Positions 45,620 through 55,097 are shown, numbered from the stretch's first letter. The stretch: 64,000 bases of DNA from Methylobacterium currus (GCF_003058325.1 NZ_CP028843.1:5995001-6059000), one strand, 5' to 3'. Translations and numbers: made by a program. Notes: a model not told the origin generated them from the sequence alone.

Positions 45620-47212
45620 ATGAGCATCCGTCTGCAGTTCCTGCGCGAGGCGTGGGCGTTCCTGCGCACTTTCACCGGCCGCCCCGGCGAGGTCGCGGTC
45701 GACACGACCAACAACCGCCTCGTCGTGCATGACGGCACCACCCCGGGCGGCTTCCCGACCGTGACCGCGGCGGACCTCAAGACGCTCCAGACCGTGACCC
45801 TCCTCGGCCTCGGCACCACCGCCGACGCGCAGAACCCGTTCGCCGCCAAGCTCAACACGGCGCTCTGGACCGCCCTGACGGCGGGCGAAGGCGGGACCGG
45901 GGACCTCCGGTACACCCTCAACAAGGAGGCCTCCGGCAACACCCTGTCGCTGCTGCTCCAGTCCGGCTATTCCGGCCGGGCGGAGCTGGGCCTGACCGGC
46001 GACGACGACCTGCGGGTGAAGGTCTCGCCCGACGGCAGCACCTGGCGCGAGGCCCTGCGGATCGACCGCGCCACCGGCGGCCTCGACCTCACGGCGGCGG
46101 AGGTTTCGGCCCCGGTCGCCGCCACGGTCGACCTCGGGGCGCTGCCCGCCCTCAAGGTGGCGCTCACCGGCACCGGCACCGTCACCAGCTTCGGCACCAG
46201 CCCGAACCGGGTGCGGCTCCTGCGCTTCACCGGCGCCGCGACGCTCACCCACAACCCCGCCAGCCTGATCCTGCCGGGGGGCGCGACCCTCGTCACCGCC
46301 GCCGGAGACACCGCGCTCGCGACCTCCGACGCCGCCGGCACCTGGACGGTGCGGGACTACGTCCGCGTCTCCGGCAAGCCGGTGACCGGCCCGGCCGCCG
46401 CCGACATCACCGACGCCAGCGCGACCGGCCGCAGCGTCCTCACCGGTACGGCGGCGCAGGGCGCGACCGCCTTGGGGCTCGGGACGGGCAACAGCCCGAC
46501 CCTGGCCGGCGTGATCCTGTCCTCGTCCTCCAGCGCCGACACGGTCCAGATAGCCCGGCTGCTGAGCCCGGCGGCGGCATCGGGCACCTCGTACACGACA
46601 CTCCGCATCGAGAAGGGCCCGAACTACGGCGGCGAGATCGCCGGCTACCTGACGCAAGGCATCGGCGGCGGCATGAGGCTGTCCGTTCTCAACGGCGCCG
46701 GAAACACGGTCGAGGCGCTGCGGTTGGACGGCACGGGAGCGGCGACGTTCGGCGGCGTACTGAACGGAGGGTACGCGACCTTCTCCGGCGTGGCGATCGC
46801 AGGTTCTGCCGGCACACAGCGCCGTCTCGTCTGGTCGTCGGGGACAAGCCTGCGCTGGGCGCTTCTCGCGACGGACAACGCCGAGACGGGCAGCAACGCC
46901 GGATCGGATCTGTTCTTAGCCCGGTACGCGGATAGCAGCGCTTACCTCGACAGCCCGTTCGTCGTCAGCCGGGCGACCGGTAAAACGTCGCTGTTGTCAT
47001 TGGCGGTCTCCGGCCCTGTGGCCGTGAGCGGGCCGCTGTCCCTCGGCTTCTACACGGTGGCCACCCTGCCGACCGGCACCTCAGGCACGGTGCTGTACGT
47101 TTCCAACGGTCGCAAGGTCGGCGAGGGCGCGGGCGCCGGCACCGGCGTGGTCGCCTACTACTCCAACGGCAACTGGCGGCGGCTGTCGGATGACAGCGCG
47201 ATCGCGGCGTGA
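45620..47212 (+). CDS. Phage tail fibre/tropism-determinant-like protein
   Basis: The start is ATG 45620 overlapping the tail-tip stop. The 530-residue product begins with an Mtd_N-like motif (RTFTGRPGEVAVDTTNNRLVVHDGTTPGGFPTV), which anchors many fibres. Then come long Gly/Thr/Ala-rich beta repeats (SLLLQSGYSGRAELGLTGDDDLRVKVSPDG). The C-terminus is GVVAYYSNGNWRRLSD, a common end of fibre proteins. Probably the host-binding fibre. No reverse transcriptase or VR/TR repeats were seen, so there is no sign of a diversity-generating retroelement. Confidence 0.75.
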   Translation: MSIRLQFLREAWAFLRTFTGRPGEVAVDTTNNRLVVHDGTTPGGFPTVTAADLKTLQTVTLLGLGTTADAQNPFAAKLNTALWTALTAGEGGTGDLRYTLNKEASGNTLSLLLQSGYSGRAELGLTGDDDLRVKVSPDGSTWREALRIDRATGGLDLTAAEVSAPVAATVDLGALPALKVALTGTGTVTSFGTSPNRVRLLRFTGAATLTHNPASLILPGGATLVTAAGDTALATSDAAGTWTVRDYVRVSGKPVTGPAAADITDASATGRSVLTGTAAQGATALGLGTGNSPTLAGVILSSSSSADTVQIARLLSPAAASGTSYTTLRIEKGPNYGGEIAGYLTQGIGGGMRLSVLNGAGNTVEALRLDGTGAATFGGVLNGGYATFSGVAIAGSAGTQRRLVWSSGTSLRWALLATDNAETGSNAGSDLFLARYADSSAYLDSPFVVSRATGKTSLLSLAVSGPVAVSGPLSLGFYTVATLPTGTSGTVLYVSNGRKVGEGAGAGTGVVAYYSNGNWRRLSDDSAIAA

Positions 47213-47219
47213 GGGCGTG

Positions 47220-47819
47220 ATGAGTGATCCCTACCTGTACGAGTTCCTGTATCGCGGCCGGCCGGCGGGATCGACCGAGGCGCCGGCCTGGCACGTGGTG
47301 CTGGGTCAGCACGTGACGCCGCCGGGTGCGGTTGAGGCGCAGTTCGTGTCGAGCGGGGCGCTCACGCCGGCGCAGGCCGAAGCGGCGGGGTTCCCGCTCT
47401 CGGCGGTGCTGGCGGGGATCGACGCGGCGGCGCTCGCAGGGCGCGATGCGGCTTTGGCCGAGGCGGCGGCGGCGCGGCAGGAGCGCGATGCCCTGGCGGC
47501 GCAACTCGCGGCGCTGCAAGCCGCGCCGGCTGCGGGCCTACCTGCCGTGTCGGACCGGCAGTTCTTCCAGGCCCTGGCGCAGGCCGGGGCGATCACGCCC
47601 GACGAGGCGCTGGCGGCGGTGATGACCGGCACACTGCCGACGCGGATCGAGGCGGCGGTGGCGAACCTGCCGGAGGCGGAGCGCTTCGCCGCCCGGATGC
47701 TGGTGTCCGGCGCGACGACGTTCGAGCGCGGGCACCCGATGGTGGCGCGGCTCGGCGCCGCGCTCGGCTACGACGCGGCGGCGCTGGACGCGCTGTGGCG
47801 CCAAGCGGCCGCCCTGTGA
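47220..47819 (+). CDS. Phage tail-associated hypothetical protein
   Basis: The start is ATG 47220 (MSDPYLYEFLYRGRPAGSTEAPAWH); an upstream frame to 47190 exists. 199 residues; the middle is an Ala-rich coiled coil (AALAGRDAALAEAAAARQERDALAAQLAALQ), the end is helical. It lies between fibre and endolysin. Family unknown; could be a fibre assembly helper. Confidence 0.65.
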   Translation: MSDPYLYEFLYRGRPAGSTEAPAWHVVLGQHVTPPGAVEAQFVSSGALTPAQAEAAGFPLSAVLAGIDAAALAGRDAALAEAAAARQERDALAAQLAALQAAPAAGLPAVSDRQFFQALAQAGAITPDEALAAVMTGTLPTRIEAAVANLPEAERFAARMLVSGATTFERGHPMVARLGAALGYDAAALDALWRQAAAL

Positions 47820-47917
47820 CGGCCGCCCTCTGCAGACAAAGGCCGACTTCGGCCTGATCCGCGCCCGGGCCATCCGGCCGGCGCCGCCGCACCACCCTGC
47901 ACAATCCGGAGAGACCC

Positions 47918-48493
47918 ATGGCCGCGACGACGTTCGAGCGGGCGCTTTCGCTCGTCCTGATTCATGAAGGCGGATGGTCGGACGACCCGGCCGACCCGGG
48001 CGGGGCCACCAACCTCGGGGTGACGATCGGCACGTTGAGCCTGTGGCTCGGCCGGCCGGCGACGCGGGCGGAGGTGCGGGCGCTGACGCCGGCGAGCGTG
48101 GCGCCGCTCTACCGTCGCCGGTTCTGGGACGCGATCCAGGGCGATGCGCTGCCGGCGGGGCTCGACTACGCGCTGTTCGACTTCGCGGTGAACAGCGGGC
48201 CGAAGCGGGCCGTGATCGGGCTGCAGCGGGCGCTCGGGCTCGCCGATGACGGGCGGCTCGGCCCGGTGACGCTGGCAGCGCTTCAGGGCCGGGACGGGCC
48301 GGGGCTGATCGACGCCGTGTGCGACGGGCGGCTGACGTTCCTGCGGGCGCTCTCGACCTGGCCGCGCTTCGGCCGCGGCTGGGGCCGGCGGGTCGAGGAG
48401 GTGCGCGCCGCGGCCCTCGGCTTCCAGGCCGCCCCGAACGGAGCCGCCGCGCCGTTCGTGTGCCCCACCTGCGGCAAGCGTGTCGCGGCCTGA
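47918..48493 (+). CDS. Phage endolysin (GH108 with C-terminal zinc-ribbon-like tail)
   Basis: The 191-residue product has the GH108 signature LSLVLIHEGGWSDDPADPGGATNLGVTIGTLSLW (catalytic Glu in EGG). A peptidoglycan-binding-like segment follows (KRAVIGLQRALGLADDGRLGPVTLAALQ). The tail ends PFVCPTCGKRV, a CPxCGK zinc-knuckle-like end. It would cut the wall for lysis. RBS GGAGAG lies upstream. Confidence 0.9.
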   Translation: MAATTFERALSLVLIHEGGWSDDPADPGGATNLGVTIGTLSLWLGRPATRAEVRALTPASVAPLYRRRFWDAIQGDALPAGLDYALFDFAVNSGPKRAVIGLQRALGLADDGRLGPVTLAALQGRDGPGLIDAVCDGRLTFLRALSTWPRFGRGWGRRVEEVRAAALGFQAAPNGAAAPFVCPTCGKRVAA

Positions 48494-48539
48494 CCCCCTT
48501 TCATACCCCCGTCGTACCAGCTTTCAGAGGAAGATCGCC

Positions 48540-48809
48540 ATGAACCAGGAACAGCTCACCACGCTGCTGCGCACCCTGCTGCAGTTCGGCGGCGGGATCG
48601 CCGTCGGGCGCGGCTGGATCGATGCCGACACCGCCACCGCGCTGAGCGGCGCGCTGGTGACGCTCCTCGTCACCGGCTGGGGCCTCTACGTGCGACGCAA
48701 TGCCGGCCTCGTCGCCGCCGCGGCCGCGGTACCGGCCGTGAGGACGATCCTGGCCGACCCGGCGACCGCGAACGCGATCCCGAGCGCCAAGGTCCAGCCG
48801 GCGGAGTAG
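48540..48809 (+). CDS. Holin-like protein
   Basis: 89 residues from ATG 48540 (AGAGGAAGAT upstream). Residues ~12-30 (LQFGGGIAVGRGWIDA) and ~35-52 (ALSGALVTLLVTGWGLYV) are two membrane segments, resembling the Pam3-gp28/holin class. Sits directly after the endolysin. Role inferred from position and size. Confidence 0.7.
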   Translation: MNQEQLTTLLRTLLQFGGGIAVGRGWIDADTATALSGALVTLLVTGWGLYVRRNAGLVAAAAAVPAVRTILADPATANAIPSAKVQPAE

Positions 48810-48813
48810 CCCG

Positions 48814-49143
48814 GTGCCTCCTCCCGACGACGCCGAGGGCGTCATCATCCTGCCGCGCCGAACCTCGTTCTGGGCCATGGCGACCCTGGTGGTAGGGCTT
48901 GCCGGGCAACTCCTCTGGATTGGCTCCTACGCAGCCCGGATCGACGCCCGGCTCGAGGAGCTGGCCGCCTCCGATCAGCGCCAGGCCAAGCGCGACGACG
49001 AGCGCTACGGCCTGGTCATCGGCCGCCTCGAAAGCCTGGAGCGCGATCGCGACCGATTGGTGCGCCTGGAGGAGCAGGTGCGGATCGCGACTGACCTCCT
49101 ACGCGAGATCCGGCAGGAGATCCGTCCGCCGCCCCGGCGCTAG
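48814..49143 (+). CDS. Spanin-like small membrane protein
   Basis: 109 residues, GTG start. One membrane helix near the N-terminus (WAMATLVVGLAGQLLWIGSYA), then a charged coiled coil (ELAASDQRQAKRDDERYGLVIGRLESLERDRDRLVRLEEQVRIATDLLREIRQEI). The layout is like an inner-membrane spanin or a lysis accessory. No lipobox partner (o-spanin) is found nested within or after it. Last recognised prophage gene. Confidence 0.6.
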   Translation: MPPPDDAEGVIILPRRTSFWAMATLVVGLAGQLLWIGSYAARIDARLEELAASDQRQAKRDDERYGLVIGRLESLERDRDRLVRLEEQVRIATDLLREIRQEIRPPPRR

Positions 49144-49406
49144 GGTTAAATCTTGATCGGCTTGACCTTATGAGGGGTTGCTTCCGACCCCACTCGCATA
49201 TTCCAGCGGCGCTCGCGCAATCCATGCTGCTGACCCCCTTTCAGACTCTCAATCGTCCCAGCCCAGGAGTCCGCTCAGTGGGAGGAAGCGGACCTGGAAA
49301 CGGCGGCCACGACATCAGCAGGTGCGGGCGCAATAGTGAGCGCCCCTCGCGAAGCCGACCAGTTCGGGCCCGATGTTCGCTGGCCACCATCTAGAGCGTC
49401 GCCCGA

Positions 49407-50023
49407 TCAGTCTGAAACGTAGCAGTCATTCTGGTATCCGGGTGCATTGATGTAGTTGCGGCACTCCTGCGGCGCGAAGGCGGCGAAGGCTTGCTGGATC
49501 GCGTCCTGCAGCGCTTTTACCGTGCGCGCGGCCTCGGTGCGCAGCAACGTCTTGAGCTTGGCGAAGGCCTGCTCGATCGGATTGAACTCCGGGCTGTAGG
49601 GCGGCAGGTACACCACCCGCGCGCCGGCCGCCGCGATGGCCTCGCGCACGCCCGCCACCTTGTGGGCCTGGAGGTTGTCGAGGATCACCGTGTCGCCTGG
49701 CCGGAGCGCCGGGACCAGAGTGTCGGTGACGTAGTCCAGGAAGCGCCGGCCGTTGGTGGCCCCCTCGAAGATCGCCGTTGCCGTCAGGCCGCTCGTGCGC
49801 AGAGCCGCCGTGATAGTGGTGGTCTTGTAGTGCCCGCACGGCATCGGCAGGCGACAGCGCTGGCCGCGCGGGGCCCAGCCATAGCGGCGCGCCATCCGGG
49901 TTGAGGCCGCCGTCTCGTCGATGAACACCAGACGGTCCGGATCGAGATCGAGTTGGCCCTCGAACCACGCCTGGCGGGCCTCCGCTACGTCCGGACGGTC
50001 CTGCTCGGCGGCGTGGAGCGCCC
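49407..50023 (-). CDS. IS630-family transposase, OrfB part
   Basis: The DDE core reads LVFIDETAASTRMARRYGWAP (first Asp), VILDNLQAHK (second Asp) and YSPEFNPIEQAFAKLK (Glu), the IS630/Tc1 pattern. The frame starts at about 50023 after a -1 shift at the AAAAAGGGG slippery run (50021-50029) that joins it to OrfA. Confidence 0.88.
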
Positions 50024-50383
50024 CTTTTTACGGGTGATGCGATGGCGGGCCAGGAAGCGCGACAGGCTGCTGGTGCTGGAGGTGACGCCCTGCTCGGCCA
50101 AGGCGTCGCGCAGTTCCGACAGCACGATGTTGCCGCGCTTCTCGCACAGCCTCAGGATCCGCGAGGCGTGAGCCTCGATGACGTGCGAGCGCTGGTCGCC
50201 GCCCATCGGCTTGGGCCGGACGTGGCCGTCCCGGAGATGACGGGCATGCCAGCGACTGACGCTGGCGGCGCTGACACCGAACCGCTCGCCAGCTTGGCGG
50301 CAGGACGCACCCGCTATGACAGCGGACACCACACGCTCACGCAGATCGACGGACAAGGGTGAGGTCATCGCTGGCTCCTTCAC
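49985..50383 (-). CDS. IS630-family transposase, OrfA part
   Basis: 132 residues. Two helix-turn-helix motifs (SCRQAGERFGVSAASVSRWHARHLRDG and LSELRDALAEQGVTSSTSSLSRFLARHRI). The real start may be ATG 50368 (MTSPLSVDLRERVV). The last ~14 residues are out of frame past the slippery site. Confidence 0.88.
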   Translation of the reverse strand: MKEPAMTSPLSVDLRERVVSAVIAGASCRQAGERFGVSAASVSRWHARHLRDGHVRPKPMGGDQRSHVIEAHASRILRLCEKRGNIVLSELRDALAEQGVTSSTSSLSRFLARHRITRKKGRSTPPSRTVRT

Positions 50384-50722
50384 CCAGCCAACGCCCTAAC
50401 CAACTTGGCCGTTGCAGGCCGATCGCACAGCGCTCTAGCCGGACTCGCCAAGGCCAAGGCCACCCTCGGCCGCACCAAGATCGATGAGAACCTCAGGCCT
50501 GGACGCTCGGCAGGCCGGCGCCACGGGCTAATGCCGTCCGTCGGGGCCATCTGCTCAATCAATTCATACAAACGACGCTGCCATCTAATACTATTGGATG
50601 AAAAATCGCGCCTTAAATTTTGCAATATTCAAATCTGAATTGATTTACATTTATTATAGGTATGGCGTCGTCTGTTCTAGGATGGGCGGCGCTCGCATCT
50701 GTTAACAGATGGAGCTGCTGGA

Positions 50723-53700
50723 ATGTGCGTGCCCCACATCCAGAAAAATCATGCGCGGCCGATACCCTCTTACGCGGTACATCGAACCCGCGTTGACACT
50801 CTCCTATGTAAAATCATGCTGCTCGCGCTCTTCATGATGGCGAGTACAAATCTTAGTTTAGCTCTATCAGATGAGCGCCATCAAATTTCGGATAACATTT
50901 ACGACCGGGGGCTGGGCGCTCGGTCCGCGACGGGCGGCGTGGCCATACGCCACTCGCCGACCGCCACGTCTTCATCGCCGCCTTCTCTCGCGATAGCGCA
51001 ACGGCTCGATCGTGCACCCGCGGCAAGCTCCGCCCAGCCGGCCTCGCTCCCCGCCAGCACGAGCCAACCAGTCTACGAATGGCCCGGCGGAACCCATTGG
51101 TTTGGTGAGGACGAGTCGGTGTTCCGCCGAGAGATCATCCGGCGCATCGTCGCTGCGCAGCCTTCGGTGCTCGATGACCGCCGGATCATGGCGATGTGGC
51201 TCAACTCCTTCGCACGCGAGACGAGAGCCGCCTGGACCGGTCCGCAAATGGTAGCGCTTGATAGGCGCTACGCGAACGGCACCGAATTTGACCGCGATGC
51301 GGTCATGGATGAGCTAAAGCAGTTCCTCACGGCCCAGGCTACGGTGGCCCCGCTCACGATCGCTCGCGTCCGCCTGGTCCCCCTTCCTCCCTACGACAGG
51401 GCCCGCGGCGGCTTCCTGCTCCAGGGAGCTACGGGCCTGAGCGACACCGGCAACGAGTATATCGGGTCTGGTCCGCCCATCGTCGCGAAGCTCGATGAGA
51501 TGCCGGATGCATCTCTGCTCAAGATGGACGTCGAGACGGCACAAACGCTGACGCGCGATCTCGGCAACATGCGCTACGTGCAGGTCGTTACGCGCATCGC
51601 GCTGCGAGACTTCCAATCGAGGGCAGATTCGGGGTCGAGCGGGCCAACGGCAGCAGCCAAGGTCATGGACGTTTCCGTCCACCTCCCGCCGCGAATCAAA
51701 GGCCAGCGGTTCGGTGTGCGGATCGGCCAGATTGCGGTCGGTGGTGCCCTTGAGCCGCCGCCGTTGCCGCGGGTCGGCGGGGGCACTCCAGCGATCGACA
51801 CGTGGAAGGCCTTCGGGGTGCCCACAGCAGGGGACCGCCTGTTCGTGGCGTGGCGCAGCGATTACAGATCGGACAGCGTCGATCCTTTCCTCAAGCCCCT
51901 GCAACTGCAAGCACTCGCGGCGGAGCCGAGGCTCGCCGGCACCCTGCCGGCCGTGCACGAACTCGCGCGTCGCTATCTCAGCCCGCGCGAGATTGCGGGC
52001 CTCTTCGGTGGACGGCCTGACAACGCTCTGCTGCGCGAGGTGAGCGGGAACCCGTTCCGGCGCAAGGACATCATCGAGCGTTTCGGTCGCGAGCACCTGC
52101 CCCGCCTCATCGCGGCCGCACCCAGGATGCCCGTCAAGGTGCGGATGGCGGTGCCGGTCCGGATCGTCGATTACGATTTCCAGACGTCCGCGCTCCAGGT
52201 CGGGATGCAACTCGACGGCGGCGGATCCGCGCCAGGAGGCATGTACCTCCCGCGGCTTTTTCCTGATTGGCAGACGACGTCGGATATCGTCAAGCTGCCC
52301 ACACGCATTCCACTCGAGCAGGAGCGGGCACGTGCCCTGATCGCACGCTGGCGCCAGCTTGGCACTCCGACGGGCGACGGCATCGCCCGCATCTACGCCG
52401 CTCTCGACCTCGAACTGACCGGCGGCCGACCGGCGGCTCCCGAGCGGGATGTCGGCACGCTCAGCGAGACCAGTCCTTATTCCGCGCAACTGATCCGGGG
52501 GCCGCTGAGCGCCCGGTTCGAGGCCCTGACCTTCTTCGAGGATGCCGCCATGACCCGACGTATTGACGGACTCTCCGGGGCGGTCGAGCGATACCGGGCA
52601 CCGGTCAAGGAAGTCGACCCTCTCGGCTCGGGTGATGCGATGACCGCCACCCCGCTCAACAGCTGGGGGCTGATCGGAGTCGCGGCGCGCGCCGGCGCCG
52701 GAGCGGATTTCGCGCAAGCCGCGGTCCTCTCCTCGCACGCGGTCCGCAACACCAACGAATTCGATCGGCCTGCGCTCGTCGACCGTCTCAAAACCGCGAT
52801 TGCGAACGGCACGCCCGAGAATGGCAGGCCCTTCCATCTGCCCGGAAATCTCACGCTCGGCGAGTACGACGGGGGCTCCTTCGGCATGCGAACTTGGAGG
52901 GTAGGCACGGCCGTGCCGCAGAACCTGCCTTCGCCGAGTACCAACAGCCTCACGATCGAGATCGCCAATCCGGAGACCCTGATCAAACTTCCCGTCGATC
53001 CACGCCTCGCCAAGCCGATGGTCGCCGGAAATAGCTCACGGGAGTTCCGGGCGGTGTTCCGTGTCCAGGAGGTGAGCGCGGAGCGCCGGGATAGCGACAC
53101 CACGGCGGCGGCCAGTCTGACCGTGCAGATCGTCGGCATCCTTGTCATGCATCCCCGGGAGCCCAACCGCATCCTCTTGCAAGTCAGCGCCGGGACGGTG
53201 CAAGCCAGCCCAGCGACGGGCCGGAAGGACCAAGTGAGTCTCGCTGCTCGTCCAACGCGCGTTCCTATGGATCGGGATACGCTCTACCTCCTTCTTCAGA
53301 GGGAGGCTGGTGGAGAGCCGGACGACGACGCGCTCCGTTCGCACCTCCTCGGCCGCTGGGAGATCGAAAACACGAACGATCCGTACAATGGCGCAACCGA
53401 GCCGGCGTGGGGCCGCTTCTTCCCGAGGAACTATCGTCGCCCGACGGAAGCTGACATTACCCGCTTTCTCCCGTCTTTCAGGCGCTGGAACGAGTTACGC
53501 CGAGACGCACTACCCATGAAGGCAACCGTACTTTGGTTCCCGAATCCGTCCGGTAGCGCAATGCAGTTTGGAAAATCATCAAATTTTATGCCGATTATGG
53601 CTCATTTCGGTTTCGATAAAGATCAATTCATGAAGCTTTATTACGGCATGTACACACATCCCATGCGATACGAAGTGCCGGATGGGGGCGCGCCGTACTT

Positions 53701-54799
53701 CAAGGGAGGTGTGCTCGCGTTCTGGAGGGGAACCGTCAATACCGAAAACCACGACATGTACCTGTACGTGCCGGACCTGCCCGCGCCGCGCCTGACCGGT
53801 TCCGATCAGATCGAGTATCGGCTCTACATGGACGTGGACCTGCGGATCGTCGCACGGGAGCCGCGGCCAGGCCAGCCGCTGCGGCTGGCGCTCGCGGCAA
53901 CCCCAACCGAACTGCGCTGGTGGAGCGGTCAGACAGCCGTCCAGAGACGGCGGCTGCTGGCGACAATTCCGGTCGAGCGTCCTGTCGGAGAAAGCGCGGC
54001 CCTTTCACCTCCCGCCATTCCTCCTGCCGGCCTGACCACCGCCCCGGCCACGGCCGCTCCGGCCTCCCCGGCCGCGCCGCCACCGGTACGGCCGACCGCC
54101 CCCTACGACGTCCTGGGGGTAAAGCTCGGGATGGATGTCGCGGAGGCTGAGGCAATCGTGCAATCAGCCATGGAGATCGAGCACCGGCTCACGCTCACCC
54201 CGCCTCCTGGCTCACCACCACTCGCCTTCGCCCATGCACAGGTCTTCGTATCGAAGGATTTGAAGCAATACGTGGCATTGGTGACTGAGCCCAGCCGATC
54301 CGGTGGGCGGGTGCTCGCAGTCGGCCGCTACCTCTTCGGTGGCATGGGGGCGTTCGACCTGCGTCAGCTGATGCAGGCACTTGATGACAAGTATGGCTCC
54401 CATCCTCTCACCATCGACAATCTCCGATATTGGGGAGGTTCACGAACGGGCGGGCGGACGGAACAGCATTGCTTCGTGGCGATCGGGGGCCTTTCAGCCG
54501 GCAAATGGACGGATGCGCAAGGCAGAGAGCCGGATTTCGGGGCTCTGACCTTGCCAGGCTCCGTCGCAAACTGGCGAGGCCCGGCATCAATGCCCTGGAT
54601 GGGGCTTCGCTTAGCCGAGTTTCAGAAATTCGGCCTCTACCGAGATTGTGGCCCAGCAGTTGCGGCCTGGATACCAGAAATAAATGGCCGTGCTGGTGAA
54701 ATGGCTATCTGGCTGGTCGACACTAAAGTATATATCGACGTTATTACGGGTCCGCTCGGTCCACAAGGAGGCCAGGAGGGGGTTAAATTTAAACTTTGA
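50723..54799 (+). CDS. Large exported protein of unknown function with internal duplication and GM-type C-terminal domain
   Basis: 1358 residues. ATG 50723 has GGAG 8 nt upstream; ATG 50816 would leave a shorter signal. A signal peptide (LLCKIMLLALFMMASTNLSLALS) follows a basic N-region. Two similar blocks occur at ~155-300 and ~640-785. Both contain a short EFDR-x-A/L-V-x-D/R-L-K motif (EFDRDAVMDELKQFL at 188; EFDRPALVDRLKTAI at 679), a YDRARGGF/YDGGSFGM strand and a final RYVQVVTRI/FRAVFRVQE strand. A Pro/Ala linker at ~1110-1130 leads to a C-terminal domain starting VLGVKLGMDVAEAEAIV. GC is somewhat below the host and drops in the first 150 bp. No family was recognised. Confidence 0.8.
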   Translation: MCVPHIQKNHARPIPSYAVHRTRVDTLLCKIMLLALFMMASTNLSLALSDERHQISDNIYDRGLGARSATGGVAIRHSPTATSSSPPSLAIAQRLDRAPAASSAQPASLPASTSQPVYEWPGGTHWFGEDESVFRREIIRRIVAAQPSVLDDRRIMAMWLNSFARETRAAWTGPQMVALDRRYANGTEFDRDAVMDELKQFLTAQATVAPLTIARVRLVPLPPYDRARGGFLLQGATGLSDTGNEYIGSGPPIVAKLDEMPDASLLKMDVETAQTLTRDLGNMRYVQVVTRIALRDFQSRADSGSSGPTAAAKVMDVSVHLPPRIKGQRFGVRIGQIAVGGALEPPPLPRVGGGTPAIDTWKAFGVPTAGDRLFVAWRSDYRSDSVDPFLKPLQLQALAAEPRLAGTLPAVHELARRYLSPREIAGLFGGRPDNALLREVSGNPFRRKDIIERFGREHLPRLIAAAPRMPVKVRMAVPVRIVDYDFQTSALQVGMQLDGGGSAPGGMYLPRLFPDWQTTSDIVKLPTRIPLEQERARALIARWRQLGTPTGDGIARIYAALDLELTGGRPAAPERDVGTLSETSPYSAQLIRGPLSARFEALTFFEDAAMTRRIDGLSGAVERYRAPVKEVDPLGSGDAMTATPLNSWGLIGVAARAGAGADFAQAAVLSSHAVRNTNEFDRPALVDRLKTAIANGTPENGRPFHLPGNLTLGEYDGGSFGMRTWRVGTAVPQNLPSPSTNSLTIEIANPETLIKLPVDPRLAKPMVAGNSSREFRAVFRVQEVSAERRDSDTTAAASLTVQIVGILVMHPREPNRILLQVSAGTVQASPATGRKDQVSLAARPTRVPMDRDTLYLLLQREAGGEPDDDALRSHLLGRWEIENTNDPYNGATEPAWGRFFPRNYRRPTEADITRFLPSFRRWNELRRDALPMKATVLWFPNPSGSAMQFGKSSNFMPIMAHFGFDKDQFMKLYYGMYTHPMRYEVPDGGAPYFKGGVLAFWRGTVNTENHDMYLYVPDLPAPRLTGSDQIEYRLYMDVDLRIVAREPRPGQPLRLALAATPTELRWWSGQTAVQRRRLLATIPVERPVGESAALSPPAIPPAGLTTAPATAAPASPAAPPPVRPTAPYDVLGVKLGMDVAEAEAIVQSAMEIEHRLTLTPPPGSPPLAFAHAQVFVSKDLKQYVALVTEPSRSGGRVLAVGRYLFGGMGAFDLRQLMQALDDKYGSHPLTIDNLRYWGGSRTGGRTEQHCFVAIGGLSAGKWTDAQGREPDFGALTLPGSVANWRGPASMPWMGLRLAEFQKFGLYRDCGPAVAAWIPEINGRAGEMAIWLVDTKVYIDVITGPLGPQGGQEGVKFKL

Positions 54800-54890
54800 T
54801 CTAGTTTCATTTGATACCGCCGCGCATCCGAACGGCCTCGTTTGGAGGCGCAAGGCAAGCCCGAACGAGCGTCGGCGCTGATGCGCCGGA

Positions 54891-54922
54891 CGCCTTGGCA
54901 TCGACGTGTCGATGCCAAGGCG
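54891..54922. repeat. Near-perfect 32-bp palindrome
   Basis: Perfect 15-bp arms (CGCCTTGGCATCGAC / GTCGATGCCAAGGCG) around a 2-bp centre, 91 bp after the large exported gene. It has no T-run. It could be a terminator, a binding site or a recombination site. Confidence 0.7.
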
Positions 54923-55097
54923 CGAGGGTATCACAGGGAGGCACGGCGGCGCGCCTGTAGGGTGCCGCGGCGCTGTCGGCAGGGCGCGGCCATGGCATTC
55001 GCCTCGACCGCGAAGGCTTCCGCGAGTAGGAGCCCCTCCGGCTCCTCGCCGGCGTCCCGGCGGGCGAGGAGCTCATCGACGTGCCCGGCAAGCGCGT

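Larger units (their letters stand above)
42170..45623 (+). pseudogene. Phage tail-tip (GTA g15/host-specificity-like) protein, split by IS copy 2
   Basis: The 5' part is 42170-43343 (GTG start; LFGAKKKRAVTPDYTGLQTQTASSALPVAIVYGTNRAAPNLIW...) and the 3' part 44665-45623. Removing the IS and one AGC repeat gives EYCLLEPMDVVTLTDPGLGL in frame. The intact product would be about 710 residues. The N-terminal half is a phage tail module (putative phage tail protein); the C-terminal half has beta-rich repeats ending GNPVDLGLASQVAAQADDFGLAS. Without repair the tail tip cannot be made. Confidence 0.88.
49394..50435 (-). mobile_element. IS630-family insertion sequence (1042 bp)
   Basis: The ends are imperfect inverted repeats (GAGCGTCGCCCGATC at 49394 and GATCGCACAGCGCTC ending 50435) flanked by TA on both sides (49392-49393, 50436-50437), the IS630 target. 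It contains OrfA and OrfB on the leftward strand. It lies between the lysis genes and the large exported protein. Confidence 0.85.

Noticed and set aside
41040..45623. Gene transfer agent cluster
   Set aside because: DUF2163-NlpC-tail tip order is GTA-like, but integrase, tRNA junction and lysis cassette indicate a prophage.
45620..47212. Diversity-generating retroelement target in the tail fibre (Mtd-like start)
   Set aside because: No reverse transcriptase gene and no variable/template repeat pair in the window.
50438..50722. Leftward frame at 50380-50625 as a transposase remnant
   Set aside because: No motif matches; partly inside the IS630 end, and the rest is AT-rich promoter-like DNA.
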